This document shows, piece after piece, positions 48,488-59,589 of a stretch of 64,000 nt of DNA. Both the position numbers and the translations under genes were made by a program. The notes below the pieces were generated by a model, which ran no database searches, was not told the DNA's origin, and saw only the letters and a list, made by a program, of their open reading frames with translations. Position 1 is the first letter of the stretch, and each line of letters begins with the position of its first letter. This DNA is from Trichobilharzia regenti (lineage: Eukaryota; Platyhelminthes; Trematoda; Strigeidida; Schistosomatidae). The DNA lies in the NCBI GenBank assembly GCA_944472135.2, contig OX235265.1, positions 58,601,112 through 58,665,111 of the forward strand. The letters are read 5' to 3'.

Positions 48488-50404
48488 GTGCTCAAACTAA
48501 GATGTATGCTAAATGACACTAACTGGGAACTTTTCAACGAACACACACTGGATGATACTATTTCCAATTTGACTGACTATCTTAAATTCTGCCTTGATAT
48601 ATGCTGTCCAAAACAGATAATTTTCAAAAGAATGGACCGTTTCTCTTCCCCTCATCTCAAAAAACTTCGTAGAGAAAAAGAGAAGCTGTACAAGACAAAG
48701 AATAAATCTGGTCTTAGGAAGATAAACATCCAAATTAAATCTGAAATCAAGAGACTAAACAACATTTATAATCAAACAATACTGTCTTGTAAAACTTCAG
48801 AAAACATATGGAAGCTTTTTAGAGAAATTACAGGTTGTGGTAAGCATAATAATTTTGCCTCTTCTATTGATGTAAATACTCTCAATAGATCTTTTATCCG
48901 CCCTCCAAATGTCCCTTTTGCCTTCAATTTAACTAATAACACGACCAGTGACTTTCATAGTTTCAATACTTCTGATGTTCTTAAATGTTTAAAATCTCTT
49001 AAACCTTCCCAGAGTCTAGGCCCTGATGGTATACCTGCCATTGTTCTAAAGAAATGTGCTGATATTTTAAGTAACCAACTTGCTTCTTTTTCTAATAATG
49101 TTGTACCTTCTCTGTGGAAAGATATTAAAATCATCCCTGTACCCAAGTCTGGTTCTGGAAATAGTGTTAAGTTTAGACCAATTGCCATTACCTCTCCTTT
49201 TTTGAAACTGATGGAGAAATTATTGTTACAAAAACTTATTCCCTCCCTAAGCTTCTCAAATGATCCAAAGCAGTTTGCTTACAAACAGGGTAGAAGTACT
49301 TTAGACGCTGCTGTGTTTCATCACAACATTGTATCCTCCTTAGACAAAGGGGCCAAGTATGTCCGTTGTACTTTCCTTGATTACACATCTGCTTTTGACT
49401 CTGTACCTAGAGGCCTTTTGTTAAACAAGCTTAGCCTTACACAAACTGAGTCCTGGGCTATCAACTGGCTGCACTCTTACTTCTCCAATAGGATGCAGTA
49501 CACGGTATATAATGGTGTAGCTTCCTCTCCTTTGCTTACTGAAGCTGGTGTTCCTCAGGGTGCTGTTCTCTCGCCGTTTCTCTTTTCCTTCTTCTTACAT
49601 GACTTACCTCTCTCAGACGAAATCAACTTCGTCAAATATGCAGATGACCTGACTGTTTCGCTTCCCGTTAAGTCTCAGTCAGACTGCTTCAAATTAAATA
49701 GCTTCCTGTCGGACATCAGTCAGTGGTCTAAACTAAATGGCCTCGTGCTGAATCCCTCAAAATGCCAGACTGTCGACTTCTCCTTTAGGCATAAACGAGA
49801 TCTACAAACACTAGTAAGCACTCATGATGCCTGTAGCATTGAGGGGACTAAAATTGAAACAAAGTCTAATGCAAAATACCTCGGATTAGTTCTATCTTCC
49901 GACCTTACTTGGTCATCTCATATCCAAATGATTTCCAAGAAAGTGTTTCGTCTAACCTACTACATTAAGAAACTCAGACTAACTGGAGTCCCCCAACCTC
50001 TGCTTTCACAATTTGTCAACTCTCGTATCCTACCTATTCTACTTTACTGCTCCCCGTTAGTCTTTCCTGGGTTACTGAAAAAGGACTATACCATCCTGAG
50101 AAGGATGTTGAAGGTAGTTAGTAGGACTAGCGGTGTAAAACTCAGTCAGCTCGTCACTACATTAGTGGATAAGCATCTGAATACATGCGAAAAATGGTCT
50201 AAAACCATACTCTCTGACCCCCAACACCCCCTCTATTCCCAACTCTCTCCTTGCATCTCATCAGGTAGAACCAGAAATCAGTACAAAATAATATATGCTC
50301 GTACAACCAAGTATAGGAACTCAACGATACCATATTTGGCCCGTGTTCTAAGTGACAGAGACAATGTTAAGTGTGAAACCTATGACTTGCTTTGTTGTTA
50401 ATAA
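48488..50404 (+). CDS. CR1/Perere-like reverse transcriptase ORF, intact
   Basis: The frame is open for 637 codons from a GTG to TAA; its true start is lost in the frameshifted junction with the endonuclease. It copies element RNA into DNA at the nick. Landmarks by residue: LGPDGIP (about 176), KFRPIAITSPFLKLMEKL (about 220-240), FLDYTSAFDS (about 296, first catalytic Asp), GVPQGAVLSPFLFSFF (about 355) and FVKYADDLTVS with the catalytic YADD at about 384. The C-terminal connection contains TKSNAKYLGL-type and ISSGRTR motifs shared with the relic at 26.0 kb. No internal stop is present, so this is a young copy, although its endonuclease is broken. Confidence 0.92.
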
Positions 50405-51528
50405 CATAATTTTGGCCCTTGTTATTTCCCCCTTATACTCTCTTATTTGTACTCTATAGTGAACAACCTTCTTAAACATACTTAGCTACTTAAAATTATT
50501 ATCATTGGCTTACTTTTTAATTCTTTGTTCTATTCCTTCTTTTTTATATCTACTGGGTCCGACTATATTATCACTATGATTATTACAAAATTGTCCTGTC
50601 ATTAACCATCATGTAATATTAGTTTTGTGGTTGTTTTTTTGTTCGGCACTATTTAACTGACAATCTTGTTTGCGAACACCGTTATCACCATCCTAAAATT
50701 TTTGTAATATGCATGATTACTCACACTACCACAACAAACACCGCATTAGTGCTGACAATAGAAGCCCTGAAATTGTTTTTTTACGATTGTTTAGTGTAGT
50801 TCAATCAAATTAACTGATCATCTTGACTATAAACATTCTTAAGAACATTTCATAACTTCTTGAATGATTATAGCTGTTACTGTTGACTACGCATACACAT
50901 ATCATAGCTCCCACTACCAAATACTGAAATATTATTCATTATTGGTGTTTATCTTCCTTTCAACTTGGTAATTTTATTTGCATTTTTTGTTATTTTTGTG
51001 TTTCTTTTTGGTTTTTTTTGTAATACTCCTTTTAAATGTACGATGAAATTAGATGCAATATTGTAGATATGTGCTGAAAATTCCACACTGTACCACTAGT
51101 ACTGCTTCTGGAATAAAAGCGAAATTATTATTATTGTTATGATTATTATTATTAGTAGTAAAACCGTGCTATGAAAATTAGTAATATCCTAACTTTTGTT
51201 GCTATTTGTTACGTCAATGAAAAGGATAAGCAAATAACAAGAAGGATCTTGTGTTCATCATTTCATGTTAAACCACAATAGTAATAAGACGAGAACCATT
51301 ATTATTATTATTAATAGCATAACCATTTTCTAAGTTGCCTGATAAATATCACTGGGATAGAGTAGAGTAGAGTAGTGGGACGTCTGTAATTGCTTTTTCG
51401 TAATGTCCAAGATACATGACCTCTATTTACCACTTTGCTAAACCATAACCTTGCACAAGCAGTTACATAACATAAATTAAATGGTAAGGATCCAGTGATG
51501 AGAATTAAGCGAAGACGATAACACTTAC

Positions 51529-51959
51529 CATTGAACCCAATTAGCTAATCTAGGGCCTCCAAGTTTAACCAGAGTAATCTGTTCTTCATTAGACGATGAA
51601 TTACGTCCTTCTCCGCCTCCCCCTCCACTGTTAATCGGTGTAGATAATCGTTTCTCTAGATTTACTGAACGTATACTATTATTCAACCCGATCTGTGAAC
51701 GACGTGGAGTATTCATTCCATTACTATTAGTATCTGTTCGTTTATTATCATTGCTAGTTATCGATGTAGTGGAATCATTCGAAGACAGCTGGCTAGCATG
51801 TAAACCGACAATCGCAGCTGATTGCACATCACCAGTTATATCAACATAATTTTGTATTAGAGTAATAAAATCATCTGAGCATAGGCCAGTTAATAGGATA
51901 GCTTCTAGTTGTCCACGTTTTACCATAGTACGACAAGTAGAACGTACAAAACTGACAAG
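51529..51959 (-). CDS. mios: MIOS, exon with GILLTGL-like motif
   Basis: A 431-nt exon: acceptor TTTCTAG (51966-51960) and donor GTAAGT (51528-51523). In phase 0 it reads LVSFVRSTCRTMVKRGQLEA, then ILLTGL and QNYVDITGDVQSAA, matching in order the alpha-solenoid part of MIOS (EAGNLEGILLTGL and VDRTGDVQTA in vertebrates, from memory). A Ser/Asn/Gly-rich insertion of about 70 residues follows, then GGPRLANWVQ and two bases of a Cys codon. It is flanked by the two largest introns (about 5.5 and 6.3 kb), both filled with retroelements. Confidence 0.92.
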
Positions 51960-51969
51960 CTAGAAATTT

Positions 51970-52535
51970 ATTTGAAGTAGAAAATGTGATAACATATGGA
52001 TGAAGAGTAATATTAGGAATAATTTTGAAACATAAGTCTTTTTGGATGCATTTCACGCATTATATTCAGCTTAGAATAATTTTCATTTGTTGCAGTTTAC
52101 TGCTATAAATAGCACATCTGTTGATAATATGATTAAATCTAAACATCTGATGTACAGTTCACAGCTTTGATGAGTCAACTTCCTATTGATGAAAGACTAG
52201 TATAAAAACACAAAATTACCCTAAAAGGTTTACGTTTTGACTTCAGAAATTTCTTTGTCGGCTATACCAGACTTATGTTTAATTCACAACTGATACACTC
52301 CTGAACCTGACCAGTTTTACCTGCTGGTAGTGTAGAGTGATGCAGATTGATAGGAAGCGGCAAAAACTGAAATCAACATTTCAGGTCAATGGCTGCAGAA
52401 GCAGGAATGCCTATTCCTCAAAGCTGGATTTACGCTGTAAACATGAAATAACCTCACTGGACAACTCCTTTAACCTTGGGTTAATCACAGACCAATCAGA
52501 CGAACTGATTCTCCTTTGATCTTGCCTAGCTTTAA
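51970..52535. other. MIOS intron, no element recognised
   Basis: AT-rich intron sequence with no recognisable repeat. Confidence 0.4.
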
Positions 52536-52539
52536 TAGG

Positions 52540-52710
52540 GCGTTACCGATTCTCTTATCATACACTGTTACAGTGGTATACCCGGAAAAGGACGAGACTT
52601 GGCGTGAGGCTAGCAACCTGACCCCGCATAAACGACATCACTGCTACTAAGTTTAGGAATTGAAGCTCAATATACTACTCGACACGCAATGAAAAAACGT
52701 CATCTTTATA
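52540..52710 (+). repeat. SINE family C, 3' body
   Basis: 'gcgtgaggctagcaacctga' followed by 'ccccgcataaacgacatcac' and 'gctcaatatactactcgaca' matches the family C body with many substitutions. Confidence 0.55.
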
Positions 52711-52714
52711 TACA

Positions 52715-53270
52715 CACAAAAATAATAACAAAAGAGTAGAATGTTTAATTCTTATCCAGATACCAAGTGATATACATACATACGTGAATCAGCGCATTTG
52801 ATGCTTCAGTTGAAATTTAAATATACTATGGTGCAAATTTCCAAGTGATTTGAAACAAGGATATCAGAACGCCGCTAGAATCACGTTGGATAAAAACAAT
52901 AGTTTACGGAAGTGACATCATTATATTCTGAATCATCTAACTTGAAGTCTAAGTGTTTTGCATTAGCTTATATTTTAAAAAACTTAAGTTGTCTATCACA
53001 CCACCTAATTTATTAGGCACATTTAGACAGAAAGTAATTTCTCGTTGTTCAATACATCATTGACTGATAGTAGTTCATTTTGAAACCTACCAAGAAACTA
53101 ATCAAACCAGCACAAACACAAAACTACAGAGGTAATCAATTCCATCTTAGTGAATATCTAAAGAATGGAATTCGTAGAATTCTAATGAGTTGTTCCTGAT
53201 GGTATCTAACAAAAAGCTTGTTACGACAGATACATGCTGATGATATCATATTGCAAATCGCCTGAAATAA
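52715..53270. other. MIOS intron, no element recognised
   Basis: AT-rich intron sequence with no recognisable repeat. Confidence 0.4.
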
Positions 53271-53279
53271 CGATTATGA

Positions 53280-53470
53280 CGCAGGGGGTAAATGGCAGCA
53301 TAATTGGAACCTAGGTTCGATCGCTTGGGAGGTTACGGGTGAGTACTATTGAACATCCTCAAACTAGGACGAAACAGATGTCTAAAACTCCATAGTTTTT
53401 AATGCTTCTCTAGCCAATGTCAGTTTATGATGAAATATATCTTGAAGACCAATAGAAAAGGCTGAATCTT
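53280..53470 (+). repeat. SINE family B relic
   Basis: A B-box-like 'aggttcgatcgcttgg' is followed by 'gagtactattgaacatcctc', 'aaactaggacgaaacagatg' and the tail 'tgcttctctagccaatgtca'. GACGAAAC and stem III persist, but CTGAAGA has become TTGAACA, so cleavage is not expected. Confidence 0.65.
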
Positions 53471-53921
53471 CCAATAAAGTGTGTCAATCCAAGCTGCAAC
53501 ACTACCTAACAGTACAGAAGAAGGAGACATGAACATAAAAATATGACACCTACAATTAATTGGTTTCTACGGTAGACTGAAAATAATAGGCTGACAAATA
53601 ATTCACCTGGAATTGGTGAAATATCCATCAGTATTAGAAAATATTTTCTGAATCACTTGCTTATTACACATCAGTTTCAGCCAGCTCCACGACTGTCTAC
53701 AAGCTTTCGTTCCCTTCTTCAAACAACCTTCACTATGTTACGCATGGCATCCTATTCGGGTTCCACTCAATGGCCTGGAGTGTAATATTACTAAGGGTCA
53801 TAAATGCAAGAGTTGATATTGACAGATGTTCGATGAGTTAGCCTGATATTAAGACACACTGATAAACTGCTGTTAGCCGGATGGCATTAAGAACATCTCC
53901 AACCTAACAATACTGTAGTTT

Positions 53922-54260
53922 TGTTGTGAGGGTTGGCTGCTAGCCAAAATTGGTAGATAGTAATTCACGTCAGTGTATACGTCCCCAATATTGGTCATGA
54001 GAAAAATAAAGACAAAGACTGACTCAACAACCAATCATAGCAGACTTTGAGTAGGCGGATACAATTTGCAGATAGGTAATCTGAACTTCGAGAAACGGCC
54101 ACAAAGAGATGAAAGATTTACGTTCAGCGAGAAACCACCAATCAGAAGACTGTGTTGTTTGCTTACAATAATCTATAATAATGTACATGAAAATATATAA
54201 ATATGTGTTGATTTCTTAAATAAACGATTTGTTGCCTGGCACTTGCCTTCTATTGTTACA
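53922..54260 (+). repeat. Solo LTR, copy 3
   Basis: It begins TGTTGTGAGGGTTGGCTGCT and ends TTCTATTGTTACA, collinear with the LTRs at 10101 and 30661. Flanking 4-mers are GTTT and GTGT, a target duplication with one change. No internal region is present. Confidence 0.75.
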
Positions 54261-54273
54261 GTGTTACTGTGTG

Positions 54274-54284
54274 TTATATCAAAC
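54274..54284. repeat. Target-site duplication, left copy (TTATATCAAAC)
   Basis: Identical in direct orientation to 57364-57374, bracketing the Penelope-like fold-back. Confidence 0.85.
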
Positions 54285-55184
54285 ATTGGAAAGAAGAGAA
54301 CACGAAGTTCAGCAAAGATATCTTTTCGGCGATTTCATTCTCAAAAGCTGTACAATCGCATTTATATAGATTATTTTAACATGGATAGAATTATTATTTG
54401 TTTAATTTCACATAGTAACGAAGGTGATAATAATTTTCAACTTGATATGATAGTTTGAAGGTACGAATATAGATTACAAGAGGCTTAGAGACAAGATTTC
54501 ATAGGATTAGAAAATAGTTACAACGTATGCAAAAAATTAATATTTGATAACTGGAGAAATAATTTTAAAGGCGAATCGAAGGTGATAATTATTTTCGACT
54601 TGATATGAATTACAAGAGGTTTAGAAACGCAGGGATAGGACGAACTACATGTGTGAACAAAATGAGCATGGAAACAAATTGAAATCAAAATTTTCAACTT
54701 GACATGTTAGTTAGGAGGTATGAATATAGATTACAAGAGGCATAGAAACAAAAAATTACACAGGATTAGAATATAATTGTAGAATGGTTATTTTAAACGG
54801 ATTACAAGTGTGATCAGGAGGAGTATGGAAACAAAATTAAAATAACTAGTTTTTTTAACTGAAAAAATAATTTGAGCCTGAAATGAAAGTTAGGACGTGT
54901 GAATATAGATTACAAAAGCCTTAGAAACACAAAAATTGCACAATATTAAGATATAATTGTAAAATAGTTATTTCAAACGAATTATAAATGTGAACAGGGA
55001 AAGCATGGAAACAAACTTAAAATAACTGTTTTTATAGCTGAAAAAAAAATTAGGTGGATTAAACGAAGATTGAGGGACTAAGAATCAGACACACAGCGAA
55101 CGAAAAATGCTCTAAAGGAAAAAACAAGAACGAAAACAGACGAGGAAGAGAAAAAAAAGACGGAAACAAAGGGAACATACCAAG

Positions 55185-55817
55185 CTAGGTCCATGGTAGT
55201 TGTAGAGGTTGGACTAACTTCTTTTGAACACACAGCTCCGGCTTCTCGATGCATATTGCGAGGGCTTCTGCAGTACAAAGAAGTCGGAAACATATTGCTT
55301 TTGGTAGGTTTCTGTTGACTTTGTAAATCACTTTGAAAGTATCGGTTGAGATTTTGTGGGAGGTGTTGACCAGATGTTCAATAATGGCACTTCTGATTGA
55401 ACCGGTGCCTCCTCTTTGCAGCCACGCTGGGTAGTGTTCTCTAACACGTTTTGAGAGGACGCGCATACAACGACCTATGTACCTAGCTCCGCACGAGCAA
55501 GTGAACTGGTATATGCACATTGAATTGGTCATATGCGAAAGTTTGTCCTTCGTGTTGTTTCGAAGTATTGGGCGGCTAGAGAATGTCACTCTCAGTGTTG
55601 CTGCAGGGAAGGTCTTCTTTAGAGAGCTGGATATTCTCCTCTTCAGGATATCAGCTGCCAAATCTCCCTTGAAATTCAGATTTAGATACAGCGTTTTCTT
55701 TGGCGCTGAATCGCATTCTTCTCTTTTAGGTTTAGGTTTCATGTTCTTTTCGACAAAACGTGTTGAGTAGCCATTTTGAGCCAGGATATTTTTGAGAAAT
55801 AGGAGCTCCTCTTCCAT
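55185..55817 (-). CDS. Penelope-like element C-terminal ORF, left arm
   Basis: 210 codons. Residues 102-132 hold IYQFTCSCGARYIGRCMRVL in two adjoining blocks, then REH: the GIY-YIG endonuclease core (IYQF, YIG, Arg and His) that Penelope-like elements carry after their reverse transcriptase. The CSCG and HYPAWL context is typical for the family. The ATG at 55817 lies in the middle of the original polyprotein, so the RT part is missing and this start is probably not a native one. It differs from the right-arm copy by one visible residue (Thr160 here, Ser there). Confidence 0.88.
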   Translation of the reverse strand: MEEELLFLKNILAQNGYSTRFVEKNMKPKPKREECDSAPKKTLYLNLNFKGDLAADILKRRISSSLKKTFPAATLRVTFSSRPILRNNTKDKLSHMTNSMCIYQFTCSCGARYIGRCMRVLSKRVREHYPAWLQRGGTGSIRSAIIEHLVNTSHKISTDTFKVIYKVNRNLPKAICFRLLCTAEALAICIEKPELCVQKKLVQPLQLPWT

Positions 55818-55834
55818 GCAGCAGCAACGATTGC

Positions 55835-56467
55835 ATGGAAGAGGAGCTCCTATTTCTCAAAAATATCCTGGCTCAAAATGGCTACTCAACACGTTTTGTC
55901 GAAAAGAACATGAAACCTAAACCTAAAAGAGAAGAATGCGATTCAGCGCCAAAGAAAACGCTGTATCTAAATCTGAATTTCAAGGGAGATTTGGCAGCTG
56001 ATATCCTGAAGAGGAGAATATCCAGCTCTCTAAAGAAGACCTTCCCTGCAGCAACACTAAGAGTGACATTCTCTAGCCGCCCAATACTTCGAAACAACAC
56101 GAAGGACAAACTTTCGCATATGACCAATTCAATGTGCATATACCAGTTCACTTGCTCGTGCGGAGCTAGGTACATAGGTCGTTGTATGCGCGTCCTCTCA
56201 AAACGTGTTAGAGAACACTACCCAGCGTGGCTGCAAAGAGGAGGCACCGGTTCAATCAGAAGTGCCATTATTGAACATCTGGTCAACACCTCCCACAAAA
56301 TCTCAACCGATTCTTTCAAAGTGATTTACAAAGTCAACAGAAACCTACCAAAAGCAATATGTTTCCGACTTCTTTGTACTGCAGAAGCCCTCGCAATATG
56401 CATCGAGAAGCCGGAGCTGTGTGTTCAAAAGAAGTTAGTCCAACCTCTACAACTACCATGGACCTAG
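55835..56467 (+). CDS. Penelope-like element C-terminal ORF, right arm
   Basis: Mirror copy of 55185-55817 on the other strand, also open for 210 codons with an intact GIY-YIG core at residues 102-132 and a C terminus ending LQLPWT. The two start codons face away from each other 17 bp apart, so any promoter between them would be bidirectional. Without the reverse transcriptase it cannot mobilise itself. It is antisense to MIOS. Confidence 0.88.
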   Translation: MEEELLFLKNILAQNGYSTRFVEKNMKPKPKREECDSAPKKTLYLNLNFKGDLAADILKRRISSSLKKTFPAATLRVTFSSRPILRNNTKDKLSHMTNSMCIYQFTCSCGARYIGRCMRVLSKRVREHYPAWLQRGGTGSIRSAIIEHLVNTSHKISTDSFKVIYKVNRNLPKAICFRLLCTAEALAICIEKPELCVQKKLVQPLQLPWT

Positions 56468-57363
56468 CTTGGTATGTTCCCTTTGTTTCCGTCTTTTTTT
56501 TCTCTTCCTCGTCTGTTTTCGTTCTTGTTTTTTCCTTTAGAGCATTTTTCGTTCGCTGTGTGTCTGATTCTTAGTCCCTCAATCTTCGTTTAATCCACCT
56601 AATTTTTTTTTCAGCTATAAAAACAGTTATTTTAAGTTTGTTTCCATGCTTTCCCTGTTCACATTTATAATTCGTTTGAAATAACTATTTTACAATTATA
56701 TCTTAATATTGTGCAATTTTTGTGTTTCTAAGGCTTTTGTAATCTATATTCACACGTCCTAACTTTCATTTCAGGCTCAAATTATTTTTTCAGTTAAAAA
56801 AACTAGTTATTTTAATTTTGTTTCCATACTCCTCCTGATCACACTTGTAATCCGTTTAAAATAACCATTCTACAATTATATTCTAATCCTGTGTAATTTT
56901 TTGTTTCTATGCCTCTTGTAATCTATATTCATACCTCCTAACTAACATGTCAAGTTGAAAATTTTGATTTCAATTTGTTTCCATGCTCATTTTGTTCACA
57001 CCTGTAGTTCGTCCTATCCCTGCGTTTCTAAACCTCTTGTAATTCATATCAAGTCGAAAATAATTATCACCTTCGATTCGCCTTTAAAATTATTTCTCCA
57101 GTTATCAAATATTAATTTTTTGCATACGTTGTAACTATTTTCTAATCCTATGAAATCTTGTCTCTAAGCCTCTTGTAATCTATATTCGTACCTTCAAACT
57201 ATCATATCAAGTTGAAAATTATTATCACCTTCGTTACTATGTGAAATTAAACAAATAATAATTCTATCCATGTTAAAATAATCTATATAAATGCGATTGT
57301 ACAGCTTTTGAGAATGAAATCGCCGAAAAGATATCTTTGCTGAACTTCGTGTTCTCTTCTTTC

Positions 57364-57374
57364 TTATATCAAAC
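57364..57374. repeat. Target-site duplication, right copy (TTATATCAAAC)
   Basis: Follows directly after the right arm and matches 54274-54284. Confidence 0.85.
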
Positions 57375-57448
57375 AAACTTATCTGGCATAAATTAAGAGT
57401 TATTAACAATTAAAAAATAATAAACATTAATGACAATATTTGACTTAC

Positions 57449-57514
57449 ACTGTCATCATTCAGGTATAGACAAGCAAAAGCAACTCGATCAATAAGGCAT
57501 AGAGCATCATCATT
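57449..57514 (-). CDS. mios: MIOS, 66-nt exon (IDRVAFACLYL)
   Basis: A small phase-0 exon of 22 codons. The acceptor AG is at 57516-57515 and the donor GTAAGT at 57448-57443. It reads NDDALCLIDRVAFACLYLND, matching the DRVAFACKFL signature of the MIOS alpha-solenoid. It was too short to show as an ORF. The fold-back insertion starts 86 nt past its donor. Confidence 0.9.
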
Positions 57515-57519
57515 CTACA

Positions 57520-58040
57520 AATAGGAGAGGAGAAACCATTCACTTATAAGGAGTGAGATAACAAGAAAAGTGTTAACTTACAATCATTTGCACTGCCACA
57601 TAGTTAGCTATGAGAGCACCAATGCTTGCAAAAACTTCAGTAGAAGGCACAGAGTAAGGACATTATCTGGTGTCGAATGCACAGACAAGTGAGCAACGGC
57701 TTCAGTCAGTATTAAGAATTATACAGTAATAATATAGTAATAATAGTAATGGGTGTTACATATATAATAAAAGCATATTTAATTAGTGAAGAGTTTACAA
57801 TTATCACAAATTTAACAGTCACTTTAGAGTTCATATATTGGTCCTGAAATTTCACCTCTGATGTGAAGGTAAGTGATATCAAAATAACTGACAATATACA
57901 AATGAGTAAAACACTACGACACCAACACTAAAATGTGCAATAAGAGACCTGATAACAAAAACAAAACAAACAATAACGAGGAAATCTTGTGTTGTCCTCC
58001 ACATAAATCGACAGATTACAGCAGAAATCTGAAATACACC
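57520..58040. other. Short MIOS intron (529 bp)
   Basis: AT-rich intron sequence between two MIOS exons, without a recognisable element. Confidence 0.6.
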
Positions 58041-58043
58041 TAC

Positions 58044-58210
58044 CAATATCGGTTCAAAATCTCCGCCTTGACGGCTTAAAAACATGAACATGACACGTAG
58101 GTAAGGGTTTTGTACATGCTTTATTAGATTGGCACATGTTGTACGCCATAATTCATTTCGTGTATCCGTATAGCCAGCCAAAGCCAACGCAACTAAACCG
58201 ATATCAGAAT
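58044..58210 (-). CDS. mios: MIOS, exon with GYTD and NPYLRVMF motifs
   Basis: A 167-nt exon: acceptor TTAAAG (58216-58211), donor GTAGGT (58043-58038). The first two bases complete an Asp codon begun with G in the exon at 61958. It reads SDIGLVALALAGYTDTRNEL and then NPYLRVMFMFLSRQG, closely following the order in vertebrate MIOS (AMALSGYTDEKNSLW, NPYLCVMFAFLT, from memory). It ends phase 0 and joins the 66-nt exon. The region encodes part of the alpha-solenoid that packs against SEH1 in GATOR2. Confidence 0.93.
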
Positions 58211-58214
58211 CTTT

Positions 58215-58680
58215 AACATTGGTAAAGAAAGAAGAACAAAATATAAACGAAGGTGAGAAATAATACAATTTCAGGATGTATAAAATGATGGATTATAACT
58301 CTGAGACGATAAAACCATTATTAATGCAATAAAAAGGATGTCATCATTTATTTGAATCAGTATTATAAGTATTCCTAACTGTTTTAGAAATCGACATGTG
58401 CCTTTGATTCTTCACTCTGAAACACAAAATGAGCAGTAGTCTTTTCCCTAAACCGTTTGATTCCTACGATGATAAACAATTACACTGAACACCGATGAGT
58501 CTTAAGTTCTCCGTGAAATGCGGTTAAAGCATCTACAAAATGTGTTTCTCCTATTTACGAACATGACATTTAGACGTAGGATTCTTGATATGCCGATTAA
58601 ACAGGAAATTTCATCAAAATACTAAAGATCTCACGTAGTGGCACGAATAAATTCAAATGTCTAACTGAAATTAATCAGTT
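58215..58680. other. MIOS intron, no element recognised
   Basis: AT-rich intron sequence with no recognisable repeat. Confidence 0.4.
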
Positions 58681-58684
58681 TGAA

Positions 58685-58930
58685 AGTAAGAATCGGCGGT
58701 TCGGTAAGAGTAGAATGCTCGCTATCCACGCACGGCGTCCGAGTCCAGTTGCTGGCCAACGCACTGCTAAACCGCACCTAATTTTACTAACCCATCAAAA
58801 AGAGGGTAGGTTGGACACGAGACTAGCAATTTCACCCTAAAAAAATCAGCACTACAGCTACTGGAACTTCAACAGATTGGAGTTTAATGTTCCATTTGGA
58901 ATGCGAGGAATGAAGACAAACAATTTCAAA
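58685..58930 (+). repeat. tRNA-Gly-derived SINE (family C)
   Basis: Head 'cggcggttcggtaagagtag' and 'gaatgctcgc' plus a degenerate B box. The body has 'acacgagactagcaatttca' and 'gtttaatgttccatttggaa' and the tail contains 'aatgaagac'. It is old but collinear with 42751-42990. Confidence 0.7.
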
Positions 58931-58934
58931 TTAC

Positions 58935-59205
58935 ACTCTAACCTAGATGCAAAGCATCCAATAATTTAGAACTTACAAATTTATTTTATACGAACTGTGA
59001 TTACGATTTTACTGGGTTTTTAAACAAAAGTTAGGCGCTGAGTAAAAATAAGATGTATGCAAAAATAATATTATGCACCCAGCCTTTTATTCTGCGAGTT
59101 CTGAAGTGCTAGGCCTTCTTTCCGTTGGACTGCAAAATTTATTCAATCACTTTACAAGGTTCTTTTTCATGATACGCCTCTCTTAAACATTTCCAAGCTA
59201 CCATA
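58935..59205. other. MIOS intron, no element recognised
   Basis: AT-rich intron sequence up to the SR2 3' end. Confidence 0.4.
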
Positions 59206-59589
59206 TACAGTCTGTCTGTTTTCGACATAGAACTTTGCACAAATGTGCACCAGTTCAAGTCGCCAAACTCAGTGTAGCACGCGAAGCAAGAGAAGAAAGT
59301 ACAAGAAAAGCATAATAGAAACAGTGAGCAGAGGTGTGAGACAAAGAAAGAGTAATAACGAAGAACAAAACAGTTTCATTGGAGATCATAAGTCACAAGG
59401 AGTGGATGCATATGCGCCACTGAGAACGATTTTGAGCCATGTCACCAATTGTTTCCAACCATAGATTTTTACCGTCCCGAGGACCCAACCAGTTACGCAG
59501 TCTACACCTTCCTACGTGGCTTAGACCAACTGTTGTGGATTTCATTGACTGGTACCAAGTTTTTGTTTGACCGCCGCTAGCTTTTTTCC

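Larger units (their letters stand above)
46900..51170 (+). mobile_element. CR1/Perere-like LINE, nearly full coding region
   Basis: It lies antisense in a MIOS intron. In order: endonuclease region (46952 to about 48480, broken), reverse transcriptase ORF (48488-50401), about 700 bp of 3' UTR, and a tail of ATT repeats (about 51126-51165). The RT sequence has the CR1-clade style of the schistosome Perere elements. I could not define the 5' end or a flanking target duplication. Relatives lie at 26020-26930 and 63417-64000. Confidence 0.88.
54289..57363. mobile_element. Head-to-head Penelope-like fold-back insertion
   Basis: Two arms (54289-55820 and 55832-57363; 1,532 bp each) are near-perfect reverse complements about axis 55826, with an 11-bp spacer. 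Only a few differences are visible, for example the codon at residue 160 of the ORF. The duplication TTATATCAAAC (54274-54284 and 57364-57374) flanks the whole structure, so it arrived as one unit; 4 extra bases (54285-54288) lie at the left junction. Each arm holds a Penelope-like C-terminal ORF reading outward plus about 0.9 kb of 3' sequence. Both arms are 5'-truncated at exactly the same place. Confidence 0.93.

Noticed and set aside
57194..57409. 71-codon ORF and its mirror at 54243-54458
   Set aside because: Both are the same 3' non-coding sequence of the Penelope-like arms read in the antisense direction; their different starts come from the host flanks.
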